Below are positions 23,405-33,080 of a stretch of DNA of 64,000 nucleotides, piece by piece. Position 1 is the first letter of the stretch. Every line of letters begins with the position of its first letter. Where the stretch lies: positions 1 to 64,000 of the forward strand of contig CAKRSV010000006.1 of the NCBI GenBank assembly GCA_934401915.1, read 5' to 3'. The stretch comes from an uncultured Lachnospiraceae bacterium. GTDB lineage: Bacteria; Bacillota; Clostridia; Lachnospirales; Lachnospiraceae. The notes beneath the pieces were generated by a model. It did not search any database. It saw nothing but the letters and a program-made list of their open reading frames with translations, and was not told the DNA's origin. The translations under genes and the position numbers were made by a program.

Positions 23405-24322
23405 TTACTGCGGAAGAACCTTCAGAAGGTGTTCAAAATAATCCGGCAGAGGTGCTGTGACTTCTACATACGCACCGGTCGACGGATGCTGAAATCCGAT
23501 CACCATGGCATGAAGGGTCTGCCCTTCCAGATGAAAAGGAGATCTGCCAGTCCCATACAGGGTATCGCCCAGAAGCGGATGCCCGATGCTGGTCATGTGG
23601 ACGCGGATCTGGTGTGTGCGTCCTGTCTCCAACTGACATTCGATATAGGTATAGTTTTTGAAACGCTGTAAAACCCGGTAGTGAGTGACAGCTGACTTGC
23701 CGTTTTTGTGATTGACCGCCATGCGCTTGCGATTCTGGGGATCCCGGCCGATCGGAGCGTCGACACTCCCCTCTTCATCCCGGATGACGCCGCACACGAT
23801 CGCACGGTATTTCCGGGTGATGGAATGTTCCTTTAACTGCGCTGCGATCGATAGATGCGCTTTGTCGTTTTTGCAGATAATGATAGAACCCGTGGTGTCT
23901 TTGTCGATGCGATGGACGATCCCCGGGCGCATGACGCCTCCGATCCCGGACAGATCATTCTGGCAGTGATACATGACGGCGTTGACGATCGTGCCGCTGT
24001 AATGACCGGGGGCAGGATGTACCACCATATTTTTGGGCTTATCGATGACAAGAAGGTCGTCATCCTCATAGAGAATGGAAAGAGGAATATCTTCCGGCGT
24101 GATGTCCGGCTGAGCAGCCTCCGGAATGGAAAAGACGATCTCGTCGTCCGTTTTAAGGCGGTAGCTTGCTTTTTGGGGCGTTCCATTGACAAGCACCTTA
24201 TCTTCTTTGATACACTTTTGAATAAAAGATCTTGAGAGCCCTTCCAGCGCCTCGCTGATCCATTTGTCGAGCCGTTCGTCCTCCGGGTCGTCCAGACCGA
24301 ACTGATAGGTGAACTGTTCCAT
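23405..24322 (-). CDS. rluD: RluA/RluD-family pseudouridine synthase
   Basis: 305 residues. An S4 RNA-binding domain (about 15-75) precedes the catalytic domain with HRIDKDTTG; Asp140 is the nucleophile that isomerises uridine. GRTHQIRVHM and GHPLLGDTLYG blocks complete the fold. Family members modify 23S rRNA helix 69 or related sites. It follows lspA by 53 bp, a pairing common in Firmicutes. The exact target uridines are inferred. Confidence 0.92.
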   Translation of the reverse strand: MEQFTYQFGLDDPEDERLDKWISEALEGLSRSFIQKCIKEDKVLVNGTPQKASYRLKTDDEIVFSIPEAAQPDITPEDIPLSILYEDDDLLVIDKPKNMVVHPAPGHYSGTIVNAVMYHCQNDLSGIGGVMRPGIVHRIDKDTTGSIIICKNDKAHLSIAAQLKEHSITRKYRAIVCGVIRDEEGSVDAPIGRDPQNRKRMAVNHKNGKSAVTHYRVLQRFKNYTYIECQLETGRTHQIRVHMTSIGHPLLGDTLYGTGRSPFHLEGQTLHAMVIGFQHPSTGAYVEVTAPLPDYFEHLLKVLPQ

Positions 24323-24375
24323 ACTGTTCCTCTCCGTTTTTGTGGCCGCCTGTCCATCGGGAGGATGAACCGCGT

Positions 24376-24903
24376 CTATTTTACTTCACGATATTTCTTT
24401 TGCTTAAAGCTGATAAAGTTCAGATCATGCTCCTTGTAAACAAACAGGAGTATAAGAACCAGTATCGCGGTGGCAAAGGTCACATAGATATCCGCAACGT
24501 TGAAGATCGGGAAATTGATCAGAACGATGTAGATAAAGTCTACGACGTAATCCAGCCGGATCCGGTCGATCATATTGCCGATAGCGCCCGCTGCGATCAG
24601 GCTGAGCAGAATGTGAAGCGCCCGGTATTTCTTGTGATCCGGCGTCTTAAAAAGGACATATGCGATAACGCTCAGAATGACGATCGCCACAAAGATAAAG
24701 AATACCTTCTGGTTTTGCAGCATACCAAACGCAGCGCCTTTATTTTCCAGATAATTAAGCTCCAGGATCCCGTCCAGGATGATGTAGGCTGGTTTATCCT
24801 TTAACTGCTGTACTGCAAGGTATTTGGTAAGCTGATCGACGGCGATCAGAAGGATGATCCCGATCAGATCGACGGTCAGCAATATTTTTTTCTGTTTACT
24901 CAT
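24376..24903 (-). CDS. lspA: Prolipoprotein signal peptidase (signal peptidase II)
   Basis: 175 residues, four membrane helices. Catalytic aspartates are Asp113 in GNMIDR and Asp138 in FNVADIY. It removes signal peptides from lipoproteins after lipidation; substrates in this window include the sulfatase-like protein at 6573 and DacA at 29450. It lies between aroB (19 bp upstream) and the rluD-type gene, apparently in one operon. Confidence 0.96.
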   Translation of the reverse strand: MSKQKKILLTVDLIGIILLIAVDQLTKYLAVQQLKDKPAYIILDGILELNYLENKGAAFGMLQNQKVFFIFVAIVILSVIAYVLFKTPDHKKYRALHILLSLIAAGAIGNMIDRIRLDYVVDFIYIVLINFPIFNVADIYVTFATAILVLILLFVYKEHDLNFISFKQKKYREVK

Positions 24904-24922
24904 GGAAAACTACCAACTTTCT

Positions 24923-26032
24923 TTATTCTTTCGCGTCCTCGTCGCTGAAGTAGATCTCGTTGATCGCTCCGAGAAGCTCCTCTTCTGTGATGGTCTTATC
25001 GATCACTGCCTTGCCGACCTTTTTCAGAAGAACAAATTTGATCTGACCGCCCTCCATCTTCTTATCCGATTTCGTGAGCCGGAGGATCTCGTCAGGATCG
25101 ATATCGTCGATGCTGATCGGAAGCTGGAACGGCACGAGCATATCGCGCACTTCATAGTACTCTTCCATGGAAAGCCAGTTGTGTTTCCAGGAAAGGAAAG
25201 CGGCTGCAACCATTCCGAGCGCGACACATTCTCCGTGGAGCATCTCGAAATTCTTATACTTTTCGATCGCATGGCCTACGGTATGGCCGAAATTCAGCAG
25301 CGCGCGGTCCCCCTTCTCGGTAGGATCCTTTTCAACCACGAGTTTCTTGACCGTGCAGCTCCGCATGACCATCTCTTCCAGCACTTCGCTGTCGCGATCG
25401 TGGATCTCATACATATGCTCCAGAAGCCACTCGTAGAACATGGCGTCCTTGATCAGCGCTGATTTCATCACTTCGGCAAAGCCGGAATAGAATTGCCGGT
25501 CATCGAGCTGTTTCAGCACAGAAATATTCATATAAACGAGCTTCGGCATATAGAAAGCGCCCACCATATTTTTGTAGCCGTCGAAGTCAACACCGGTCTT
25601 GCCGCCGATGCTGCTGTCTGACTGTGCGAGCAGTGTCGTCGGGATCTGCACGAAATCAATCCCGCGCAGATAAGTTGCCGCCGCATACCCGGTGATGTCT
25701 CCTACCACGCCTCCGCCAAGAGCGATCAGAAGATCCTTCCGGTCAAATTTCTCTTCGATCAGGAAGGTATAAATGCTCTTTACGGTATCCAGCGTCTTGC
25801 TTTTCTCACCTGCCGGGAACTCGTAGAGCACCGCCTTTTTGCATGCGCCGGCAAGAAGCTCGAGGATCGACTCTCCAAAGAGCGCGGCGGTATTGGAATC
25901 TGCGATCACAGCGATCTTGCGCTCAGCTGCGTCCAGCGCTGCAAGCTCATCGGGAAGCAATGAAAAATCATTGGTAAAAACAATATCATAACAAGGTTTT
26001 TTATTGTAGTTGATCGTCATTCGACTGGCCAT
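24923..26032 (-). CDS. aroB: 3-dehydroquinate synthase
   Basis: 369 residues. The NAD-binding GGGVVGDITGYAAATYLRG block and the metal/substrate block GGKTGVDF are present, with ALLNFGHTVGHAIE carrying zinc-binding His. It makes 3-dehydroquinate from DAHP in the shikimate pathway for aromatic amino acids. No other shikimate genes are in the window. It starts the aroB-lspA-rluD operon, just after the sepF terminator. Confidence 0.96.
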   Translation of the reverse strand: MASRMTINYNKKPCYDIVFTNDFSLLPDELAALDAAERKIAVIADSNTAALFGESILELLAGACKKAVLYEFPAGEKSKTLDTVKSIYTFLIEEKFDRKDLLIALGGGVVGDITGYAAATYLRGIDFVQIPTTLLAQSDSSIGGKTGVDFDGYKNMVGAFYMPKLVYMNISVLKQLDDRQFYSGFAEVMKSALIKDAMFYEWLLEHMYEIHDRDSEVLEEMVMRSCTVKKLVVEKDPTEKGDRALLNFGHTVGHAIEKYKNFEMLHGECVALGMVAAAFLSWKHNWLSMEEYYEVRDMLVPFQLPISIDDIDPDEILRLTKSDKKMEGGQIKFVLLKKVGKAVIDKTITEEELLGAINEIYFSDEDAKE

Positions 26033-26085
26033 ATTTTACGTCCTCTCTTGCGAAAATTTTTATCACACTAAAGTCCCTATCAGAT

Positions 26086-26112
26086 AAAAAGCTCCGCCGC
26101 ATGGCGAAGCCT
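26086..26112 (-). terminator. Terminator after sepF
   Basis: Minus-strand GCTTCGCC-ATGC-GGCGGAGC (26093-26112) followed by TTTTTAT. Confidence 0.8.
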
Positions 26113-26139
26113 TGCCTGAAAGCATGGGATGATAGCTGA

Positions 26140-26643
26140 CTAGATACCGTTGTTGATCGGCACGTCAAACGATCCGGACAACAGATTCTGGAAGTCGCCG
26201 GAAATATCCACGCTTGCAGGTGTGATGATAAAAATATAATTGGAAATCTTCTGAAGATTGCCGCTGATGGCAAAGCAGGAACCGGAGGTAAAGTCGATGA
26301 TACGCTGTGCGATGTCGACGTCCAGTCCTTCCAGATTGAGCACAACCGTGCGGTTTGCGAGCAGCGTCTCGGTGATCTCCCTGGCGTCCTCGACGGTCGT
26401 AGGCTTGATCACACACACTTCCATCCCGCTCCCGGACATCTTCTTGACCTGACGCATAGGAGTAACCTTGGGAATGGATTTGCGCGGGAACTTCTCCTCC
26501 TCAGCATCGGATTCCTCTTTTGCGGGCAGGCTCTTCTTGACGGGATCGGGTTCATCCACATAGTAATCGTCGTCTTCGTAAAAAGAGTCGTTCTCCTCAT
26601 CGTTCAATTTCATGGCGTTTAAAAACTTGTCCATTACACTCAC
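26140..26643 (-). CDS. sepF: Cell division protein SepF
   Basis: 167 residues. The start MSVMDKFLNAMKL is the amphipathic membrane-binding helix, followed by an acidic Asp/Glu/Tyr linker and the SepF domain (about 75-155) with VVLNLEGLDVDIAQRIIDFTSGSCFAISG. SepF tethers FtsZ to the membrane and bends at the septum. It follows ylmE by about 85 bp, the standard ylmE-sepF order. Confidence 0.94.
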   Translation of the reverse strand: MSVMDKFLNAMKLNDEENDSFYEDDDYYVDEPDPVKKSLPAKEESDAEEEKFPRKSIPKVTPMRQVKKMSGSGMEVCVIKPTTVEDAREITETLLANRTVVLNLEGLDVDIAQRIIDFTSGSCFAISGNLQKISNYIFIITPASVDISGDFQNLLSGSFDVPINNGI

Positions 26644-26727
26644 TGTCTATATCCTCCATTACCTGAAATCTTTTCCCTGTCTATTCTCATGCGTATCTTC
26701 TTATCGCTCATCGACAATCTATGTAAT

Positions 26728-27423
26728 CTAATTTACGGTATATTGTCTCTCGCCGAAAATGCCTGTGCCGACACGGACATAAGTAGCGCCCTCTTCGACG
26801 GCCACGGCGTAATCGCCGGTCATTCCCATGGAGAGTTCTTCCATACAGATATTATCAATGTTTTTCTGAATTATGTCAACATATATTTGCTTTAATTGTG
26901 CAAAGACAGCGCGATTTTCTTCGGCGTCTTCGACATTGGGCGCGATGGTCATCAGTCCCTTTATCCGGATGCCGGGGAGCTTTGCAACCTCCTGTACAAG
27001 AGAAAGTACCTCCTCTTTGTGCACGCCGAACTTTGACTCCTCTTCTGCCACATTTACCTCAAGAAGGATGGATACCGTGACATTTTTTTTGACCGCCTCC
27101 TTGCTGATTTCCTCTGCAAGGCGAAGAGAATCCACACTGTGGATCAGAAATACCTTTCCGACAATATATTTGACCTTGTTGCGCTGCAGATGACCGATCA
27201 TATGCCAGCGGATGTCGGACGGAAGCTGGTCGTACTTGTCGACAAGCTCCTGCACCTTATTTTCGCCGAAATCGCGGCAGCCTGCATCGTAGGCTTCGCG
27301 CAGCATCTCAACGGGTTTGGTCTTGCTGACGGCGATCAGCCGGACCTCCTTATGGTTTCGTCCGCTCTTTTGACAAGCGGCGTCTATCTTTTCCTGTACA
27401 TAGGCAATGTTTTCTTTGATCAT
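26728..27423 (-). CDS. ylmE: YggS/YlmE family PLP-homeostasis protein
   Basis: 231 residues from ATG 27423 after GAGGATTGTC; the frame is open a little further upstream. The PLP Lys lies in LIAVSKTKPVE. Other family blocks are FGENKVQELVDKYDQLPSDIRWHMIGHLQRNK and the C-terminal LSMGMTGDYAVAVEEGATYVRVGTGIFG. It is a single-domain type III PLP protein that buffers PLP and amino-acid pools. It lies directly upstream of sepF in the same operon. Confidence 0.94.
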   Translation of the reverse strand: MIKENIAYVQEKIDAACQKSGRNHKEVRLIAVSKTKPVEMLREAYDAGCRDFGENKVQELVDKYDQLPSDIRWHMIGHLQRNKVKYIVGKVFLIHSVDSLRLAEEISKEAVKKNVTVSILLEVNVAEEESKFGVHKEEVLSLVQEVAKLPGIRIKGLMTIAPNVEDAEENRAVFAQLKQIYVDIIQKNIDNICMEELSMGMTGDYAVAVEEGATYVRVGTGIFGERQYTVN

Positions 27424-27467
27424 GACAATCCTCGTTTCCTTCAAAGTGCTGAGTCTTTATTTTCGGA

Positions 27468-28862
27468 CTATTCGTAGATAAATTCGTTGTCCTTGACCGT
27501 GGAAGCGTCCAGAACAATATAATCATACACGTTAAGTCCATAGGCGGTATTCGACTTTACGATGGAATACTCGTCATTCTGGTAAAGTATGATGATCTGC
27601 TTGAAATCGGCGTAGCCTTTGTTGATGTTGTAAACGCCGATCAGCGTGCCGGTTTTGCTGACGGCATATTTATCGGTGGAATCCGGTTTGATCAGATAGT
27701 TTCCGGCGCGGAGCACCGTATCGTCCAGATAATACTCGGTTTCTGTTTCCTCGTAGATGCTTGTCTCTACAAATTCGGTGGTCGCGTTTCCGTTTTCATC
27801 GTAGGTTTCCAGAAGAACCCCGCTGTTACCACTGTTGCCGCCGAGTGTGACATATTCCTTTGGCACGATGAAAAACTCTTTTTCCACGATCGCGGAATTG
27901 GGGATCTTCAGACCGCTCTCATCCTCCAGCAGAAGCTCAATATCCACAAACCGGTCGGTGCAGAAGGTGATCATGGAGTTGGTGAATGTGAGCGAAGCGA
28001 AGGTATCTCCGGCTTCGTTGGTGTTTGTTGTAACCTGTCCCCAGGCGGTATACTGGTTCTTGAGAAAACGGACCTTGATATATTCCGCCTCTTCAAGCTG
28101 TGCTGCCAGATCCGCCTCCACGGGAATCACGATGGACCAGTCCTCGCTGGTCGATAGTTTATATACGGGATCGCCCTTTGCGATCAGCTCGTTGTTCACC
28201 AGATGCGTCTTTTCGTAAGCGTCCTGGTCAAAATGTTCCTTTGTAATGTCCTGCAGCGTGAGATCTTCATAGCCGTCCGTAGAGTAGATCACAATTCCGC
28301 TGTCGGGCGCGTAACAGTAATTGATCAGAGCGGTTCCGGAGGCTCCGTTGAGTGCGTCCACGTTTTCCAGGATGTTGTAGTTGGCCAGCTTCATGACCGT
28401 GCCTTCCACGTTGTATTTGAAGTTATAGACACTGGAAAAGTCCCTGCAGTCGAAATTGCCCGCAAAGGATACGATCTCTGTTTTCAGCTCTGACAGATCC
28501 GAATCTGAGAGCGTGTTCTCTCCCGACTCGTTGGATTTGATGTAATCGGAGAGCTTTCCGGTCTCGTCGATCGTGTAGATCAGGTTCCCGTAAGCCGCTC
28601 TCTCGCCCTCACGCGCAAAATAATTTACGTAACCGGCGTCGGTGCTGGTGATGATCTCCTCCGAGCGCAGGGCGATCCCTTTATAGATCGTGTTGGAGGT
28701 AAGCGAACCCTCTTTGACACTGTAGCCTACAATGTGCTGTGCTTGAAAATACATGATGATGCAGATGACTACATAGATAAAGATCGTGGCAAAGATCAGC
28801 ATACCGATGTTCAGATTCAGCGGACGTCTGTATTTAGTTATTTTGCGATTCTGGTCTGCCAA
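27468..28862 (-). CDS. HlyD-like membrane adaptor in the sepF locus
   Basis: 464 residues. A short basic cytoplasmic tail is followed by one membrane helix (about 20-40) and a long external part with two lipoyl-like halves (ITSTDAGYVNYFAREGERA near 70-88 and a second beta-barrel region). This is the plan of HlyD-type adaptors. No ABC transporter or channel gene is adjacent, and ylmE-sepF follow, suggesting a link to division or envelope biology in this group. That link is inference from position. Confidence 0.7.
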   Translation of the reverse strand: MADQNRKITKYRRPLNLNIGMLIFATIFIYVVICIIMYFQAQHIVGYSVKEGSLTSNTIYKGIALRSEEIITSTDAGYVNYFAREGERAAYGNLIYTIDETGKLSDYIKSNESGENTLSDSDLSELKTEIVSFAGNFDCRDFSSVYNFKYNVEGTVMKLANYNILENVDALNGASGTALINYCYAPDSGIVIYSTDGYEDLTLQDITKEHFDQDAYEKTHLVNNELIAKGDPVYKLSTSEDWSIVIPVEADLAAQLEEAEYIKVRFLKNQYTAWGQVTTNTNEAGDTFASLTFTNSMITFCTDRFVDIELLLEDESGLKIPNSAIVEKEFFIVPKEYVTLGGNSGNSGVLLETYDENGNATTEFVETSIYEETETEYYLDDTVLRAGNYLIKPDSTDKYAVSKTGTLIGVYNINKGYADFKQIIILYQNDEYSIVKSNTAYGLNVYDYIVLDASTVKDNEFIYE

Positions 28863-28880
28863 AAGGTTGCCTCCTACATG

Positions 28881-28903
28881 AAAAAACCTCGGAAATTCCG
28901 AGG
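28881..28903 (-). terminator. Terminator before the HlyD-like operon
   Basis: CCTCGGAA-A-TTCCGAGG with TTTTTT on the minus strand. It ends the transcript of the P-loop gene at 28932. Confidence 0.8.
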
Positions 28904-28931
28904 CTTTTATGGAATTACAGCTTTGCGTTTT

Positions 28932-29351
28932 TTACAGGGAAACGATGATCTTGGATCTCACATCCTCGGGAAGTTCGTTTTCGTCAGCGGATACGCTGAG
29001 TACGAAATCTACCAGGAATTTATCGCTGATCGCTTCCAGCTTCTGAATAACTGCTGTGATGTCTTTTCCTTCAAGACAGGAAATGTTCAAAAAGCTGTCG
29101 AAGAACATTTTCTGAAGGTCATGATCCTGTGAAACGATACCGCAGATGAAACCTAAGAACTCATCGCTGTTGGTGATCAGATAATCTGCAACGTTGATCA
29201 GACGGATCTTGTTGTTCAGCTCATACATATGCTTGGTGCTCTTGTCGAGATACACGACATTTCCCTGTGCATCTTTGATCTCCGTATTTACTTTATCCAG
29301 TAACTGCTTTGTCTTTCCTTTGCCCTTCTTACCTACAATCAGTTGAACCAT
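28932..29351 (-). CDS. Small P-loop protein of unknown role
   Basis: 139 residues starting MVQLIVGKKGKGKTKQLLDKV; GKKGKGKT at 7-14 is a Walker A motif. A possible Walker B strand is FLGFICGIVSQD or GNVVYLDKS; neither is clear. Such proteins are sometimes named PilT-like, but the length is far below PilT and no pilus genes are near. Single-gene transcript with its own terminator. Function unknown. Confidence 0.7.
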   Translation of the reverse strand: MVQLIVGKKGKGKTKQLLDKVNTEIKDAQGNVVYLDKSTKHMYELNNKIRLINVADYLITNSDEFLGFICGIVSQDHDLQKMFFDSFLNISCLEGKDITAVIQKLEAISDKFLVDFVLSVSADENELPEDVRSKIIVSL

Positions 29352-29449
29352 CGCAGAACCCTCCTCAAGTAATTTTTATGATGTAGTGCCCGATTAAATT
29401 ATGTCTCTATTATACGTTATTACATAGAAAAAAACAATATCTGGTTGTT

Positions 29450-30430
29450 TTATTGTGCAAGTTCCAATAAGCTGGTCATGTCCTGATACAGATTTTCCCG
29501 CGAGGTGTCCTTCAAAATGACGGATATGTACGGTGTCCCGTTGGAATTTCGGGAAAGCAGGATCAGACAGTGTCCGGCAGCGTTGGTCGTACCGGTCTTG
29601 CCTCCGATGACGGTGATGTTGGAGGGCGCTGTGTAATCGCCCCGCAAAAACAGGTTGGTCGCCTGGATGTCCAGCGTCTTTTCTGCGCCCAGAGAGTCCA
29701 TATAGGTCGTGCTGTAGGAGGTCATCTGGATGATCTGGTTAAAAAGCTCGTATTTCATGGCTTCCTGAAAGATCAGATACAGATCATAGGTCGTCACGTA
29801 GTGATCGTCCTGCGTCAGTCCGTTCGGATTCATGAAATGACAGTTGGTCGCGCCGATGGAGGCAGCCTCCTCGTTCATCATCTCGACGAAGGAATCCACC
29901 GAACCGCCGATGCCCTCTGCGATGAGAACGGCAACGTCGTTTGCGGAATAGATCAGCAGGATATGCAGCGCCTGGTCGAGCGTCATCTTGTCGCCCAGCT
30001 TTAACCCGCAGAGCTGCGCGCCGGATTCCGTGATGATCACATTGTCCGAGGCCGTCAGAAGCTGGTCAGGGGTGCCGTATTTGAGTGCAACAAGCGCCGT
30101 CATCACCTTGGTCAGGGACGCCGGATAAAGCTGCTGATTGACATTTTTGGCATAGACCGTCTTGAGGTTCTTGGTGTCGAACAGGGCTGCCGCTCCCACC
30201 TCGTCAAGAGAAAGCGAGGAAGTGCCGGTATCCCCGGAAGCGACACAGAGCGAGGACGCAAAAGGCGTCGCAGCCTCCGCTTCTGCCATGTTGAACAGCT
30301 GAAAACTGCTGACATCGTTGTTGATGTCATATGCCATCGTGTATTTGGTATTGCCGCACCCGGTCAGTCCGAGACAGGCGCTCAGAAGCAGTGCGGAGAT
30401 CGTTCGAAATTTCTTATTTGTACATTTCAC
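29450..30430 (-). CDS. dacA: D-alanyl-D-alanine carboxypeptidase (low-molecular-mass PBP), lipoprotein
   Basis: 326 residues. Signal with lipobox LTGC (Cys25). Active-site motifs: SLTK at 105-108 (nucleophile Ser105), SAN at 162-164, and KTGTT in [12 protein letters not shown] near the end. It trims the terminal D-Ala of peptidoglycan stem peptides and so limits cross-linking. The usual C-terminal amphipathic anchor is absent; lipid anchoring may replace it. It starts with GTG inside the last codons of mgsA, so it is translationally coupled to the end of the cell-shape operon. Confidence 0.88.
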   Translation of the reverse strand: MKCTNKKFRTISALLLSACLGLTGCGNTKYTMAYDINNDVSSFQLFNMAEAEAATPFASSLCVASGDTGTSSLSLDEVGAAALFDTKNLKTVYAKNVNQQLYPASLTKVMTALVALKYGTPDQLLTASDNVIITESGAQLCGLKLGDKMTLDQALHILLIYSANDVAVLIAEGIGGSVDSFVEMMNEEAASIGATNCHFMNPNGLTQDDHYVTTYDLYLIFQEAMKYELFNQIIQMTSYSTTYMDSLGAEKTLDIQATNLFLRGDYTAPSNITVIGGKTGTTNAAGHCLILLSRNSNGTPYISVILKDTSRENLYQDMTSLLELAQ

Positions 30431-30809
30431 GCCACTCTAAGTCTCCTCTGTCGAGAGATTTGATCAGTAGTTCCGCCGTTGCAAGGTTGGTCGCAAGCGG
30501 TATGTTGTGTCTGTCACAGAGCATGACGACATTGTTGACATCCGGCTCATGGGATTTCGGATAGAGCGGATCGCGCAAAAAAATCACCAGGTCGATCTGG
30601 TTGTGCTCGATCTGTGCTCCGATCTGCTGTGCGCCTCCGAGATGTCCTGCCAGATACTTATGGATGGAGAGGTTGGTCACCTCTTCGATCAGCCGTCCGG
30701 TGGTTCCGGTGGCATATAATTCATTTTTGCTCAAAATTCCCCTGTATGCGATACAGAAGTTCTGCATTAGTTTTTTCTTTGCATCATGTGCGATCAATGC
30801 AATGTTCAT
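30414..30809 (-). CDS. mgsA: Methylglyoxal synthase family protein with a changed active-site position
   Basis: 131 residues with family blocks [39 protein letters not shown] and [14 protein letters not shown]. The enzyme turns dihydroxyacetone phosphate into methylglyoxal. The block that reads GGDQQ in E. coli and B. subtilis, where Asp71 (E. coli) is the catalytic base, reads GGAQQ here (Ala60); the codon is plainly GCA. The His and Asp of HEPD remain. Activity may be lost or altered. It sits between rodA and dacA in the cell-shape cluster. Confidence 0.85.
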   Translation of the reverse strand: MNIALIAHDAKKKLMQNFCIAYRGILSKNELYATGTTGRLIEEVTNLSIHKYLAGHLGGAQQIGAQIEHNQIDLVIFLRDPLYPKSHEPDVNNVVMLCDRHNIPLATNLATAELLIKSLDRGDLEWREMYK

Positions 30810-30836
30810 AGTAAGTCACCCCTTCTTGTCTTCTCT

Positions 30837-31943
30837 TTATATTCTTTTGCTCTGCAATCGTACATTCAGTACGAACCCGATGCCGATATACGAACTCACA
30901 AGGGATGTAAGTCCATAGCTGACAAACGGCAGCGGTATGCCGGTGTTGGGGATGACTCCGGTGGCAACCGAAATATTGATGATCCCCTGAAAGCCGATCA
31001 GTGTCGCAACCCCCGTAGCGATGATCGTACCGGCCAGATCTTTTGCCTTCCTAGCTACCATAATACATTCAAATGAGATGAAAATCAATAATACAATTAC
31101 AGTACAGCCGCCTACAAAACCAAATTCTTCTCCGATGACCGCGAAAATAAAATCTGTCTGCGGTTCCGAGATGAAATTGCCGTTTTTGACCGAGCTGATC
31201 TCGTTGGTGTTGTAGCCTTTTCCGTATAACTGTCCGGAGCCGATCGCCGTGATGGAATTGTTCTGCTGATAGGCTTCCGTGTTGGCGTATTCGTCCGGAT
31301 AGATCCACGCCAGGATTCTTTTCTGCTGGTAATCCTCGATGATCTGCTGATCAGGCTGCAGGATCAGGGTCAGTGCGATCACAAACGCAGGGATCGCGAT
31401 CGAGAGCACCAGAACGATGTATTTCCAGCTGATCCCGCCGACGAAGAGGATCACACAGAAAAGGAGCGTGACCATGATGCTGGTCGACATATCCGGCTGC
31501 TTGTAGATCAGAAAGATCTGCGGCAGAAAAAGAAGGATACACATCCCGATGACGCGCAGTGAACTCATCTCATCCTTATGTCTCATGATAAACTGGGCAA
31601 AAAACAGGATCAGCAGGATCTTGGCGGTCTCGGAGGGCTGGAATTGGATGCCGAAAAGCTCCAGCCAGCGCTGTGCGCCCCCTGCCTCCACGCCCATGAA
31701 TTTGACTAATGCCAGCAGAACCACGTTGAGAAGGTACAGGATCCAGTAGAATTTCAGGATCACCGTATAGTCAAACAGGGAAATGACAAGCATCAGAAAG
31801 GCGCCGAAAACAGCACCGGCAATCTGTCTGGACTGCAGAGATTCCTTTGCGCTTCCGATCGCCAGGATACCGATCACGGTAAGGGCGGCGACCAGCACAA
31901 TCAGTTTAAAATCATAATCTCGTATCCGGTACTGTTTTAACAT
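30837..31943 (-). CDS. rodA: SEDS glycosyltransferase RodA
   Basis: 368 residues, about ten membrane helices. Family blocks are QPSETAKILLILFFAQF, the loop KQPDMSTSIMV with the catalytic-type Asp, and the C-terminal PNTGIPLPFVSYGLTSLVSSYIGIGFVLN. It polymerises glycan strands during side-wall growth together with a class B PBP, here most likely MrdA at 33775. It follows minE by 18 bp, in one long operon. Confidence 0.94.
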   Translation of the reverse strand: MLKQYRIRDYDFKLIVLVAALTVIGILAIGSAKESLQSRQIAGAVFGAFLMLVISLFDYTVILKFYWILYLLNVVLLALVKFMGVEAGGAQRWLELFGIQFQPSETAKILLILFFAQFIMRHKDEMSSLRVIGMCILLFLPQIFLIYKQPDMSTSIMVTLLFCVILFVGGISWKYIVLVLSIAIPAFVIALTLILQPDQQIIEDYQQKRILAWIYPDEYANTEAYQQNNSITAIGSGQLYGKGYNTNEISSVKNGNFISEPQTDFIFAVIGEEFGFVGGCTVIVLLIFISFECIMVARKAKDLAGTIIATGVATLIGFQGIINISVATGVIPNTGIPLPFVSYGLTSLVSSYIGIGFVLNVRLQSKRI

Positions 31944-31961
31944 TGCCTTATCCTTTCTGTC

Positions 31962-32228
31962 CTACTGCTTTAAGTCCAGTATGGGAATGTTGGCGTACAG
32001 GGTCGGATTTTTCATGCCCCTGCCCTTCCCGGTCGTCTTGGTGATCTGTATTTCCATACTGTTTGTATCGATCTTCATGTACTTGGAAATGACCCGTGCG
32101 ATATCGTTTTTGATCATGTCCATCATTTCCGGGGAGCAGTTCACACGATCCGAGATCAAGAGGATCTTCAGCCGGTCTTTTGCAATCTCCCGCGAACTTT
32201 TACGCTTAAATATGTTTTTTAATAACAT
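31962..32228 (-). CDS. minE: Cell division topological factor MinE
   Basis: 88 residues. The N-terminal membrane helix (LLKNIFKRKSS), the MinD-contact segment (AKDRLKILLISDRVNC) and the C-terminal dimer domain are in the usual order. It stimulates MinD ATPase so that MinCD oscillates and the septum forms at mid-cell. It ends the minC-minD-minE series. Confidence 0.95.
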   Translation of the reverse strand: MLLKNIFKRKSSREIAKDRLKILLISDRVNCSPEMMDMIKNDIARVISKYMKIDTNSMEIQITKTTGKGRGMKNPTLYANIPILDLKQ

Positions 32229-32239
32229 CCCATGCCCTC

Positions 32240-33031
32240 CTAAACTTTCCGGAATATACCGGATACTCTTGTCCAGAATGGAATTCCCTTCTCAAAATTC
32301 AAAAAGGGGATCTCCTTGCCCTGAACCCGGTGACAGATATTTTGGTAGGCACGTCCGGCAAGCGTATTGCTTCCTACGAGCGGTTCTCCCTGGTTTGTGG
32401 CGATCACCACATTTTCATCATCGGGGACAAGCCCGATCAGAGGGAGGGACAGGATGTCGACGACGTCCCCCGAGGACATCATATCTCCGCGCTTGATCAT
32501 ATCGTGGCGGATGCGGTTGATAATCAGATCAATGCGGCGGATCTCATTAGCTTCCAAAAGTCCGATGATCCGGTCGGCGTCCCTGATCGCAGAAACCTCC
32601 GGCGTAGTCACCACAAGCGCCCTGTCGGCCGCCGCGATGGCATTCTGGAATCCCTGCTCGATCCCGGCCGGGCAGTCCAGAATGATATAGTCAAACTGAT
32701 CCCGCAGGTGATCAATCATGCGCACCATCTGTGAAGGACTGACGGCGCTTTTGTCACGCGTCTGCGCAGAGGGGAGCAAAAACAACGTGGGATATCTTTT
32801 GTCGCGGATGAGCGCCTGCTTGATGCGGCAGTTTCCCTCCACAACGTCAACCAGATTGTAAACGATCCGGTTTTCCAGCCCCATGACGACATCCAGATTC
32901 CGCAGACCGATATCGGTATCGATCAGCAGTACCTTTTTGCCCATGGCAGCAAGACCTGTACCAACATTTGCAGAAGTCGTGGTCTTACCGACTCCGCCTT
33001 TTCCTGACGTAACGACAATTACTTCACTCAT
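32240..33031 (-). CDS. minD: Septum site-determining ATPase MinD
   Basis: 263 residues. Deviant Walker A SGKGGVGKTT at 9-18 with the signature Lys11; DTDIGLRNLDVVMGLENR and IILDCPAGIEQGF blocks; an amphipathic basic C-terminal membrane helix. It recruits MinC to the membrane at the poles. It lies 49 bp after minC and 11 bp before minE. Confidence 0.96.
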   Translation of the reverse strand: MSEVIVVTSGKGGVGKTTTSANVGTGLAAMGKKVLLIDTDIGLRNLDVVMGLENRIVYNLVDVVEGNCRIKQALIRDKRYPTLFLLPSAQTRDKSAVSPSQMVRMIDHLRDQFDYIILDCPAGIEQGFQNAIAAADRALVVTTPEVSAIRDADRIIGLLEANEIRRIDLIINRIRHDMIKRGDMMSSGDVVDILSLPLIGLVPDDENVVIATNQGEPLVGSNTLAGRAYQNICHRVQGKEIPFLNFEKGIPFWTRVSGIFRKV

Positions 33032-33080
33032 ACTAAACCTCCGTGATTTATGAATCGTTATCGTCCCCTGAAGGATCTGC

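Noticed and set aside
28932..29351. Naming the small P-loop protein PilT
   Set aside because: Only the Walker A motif fits; length and context do not support a pilus motor.
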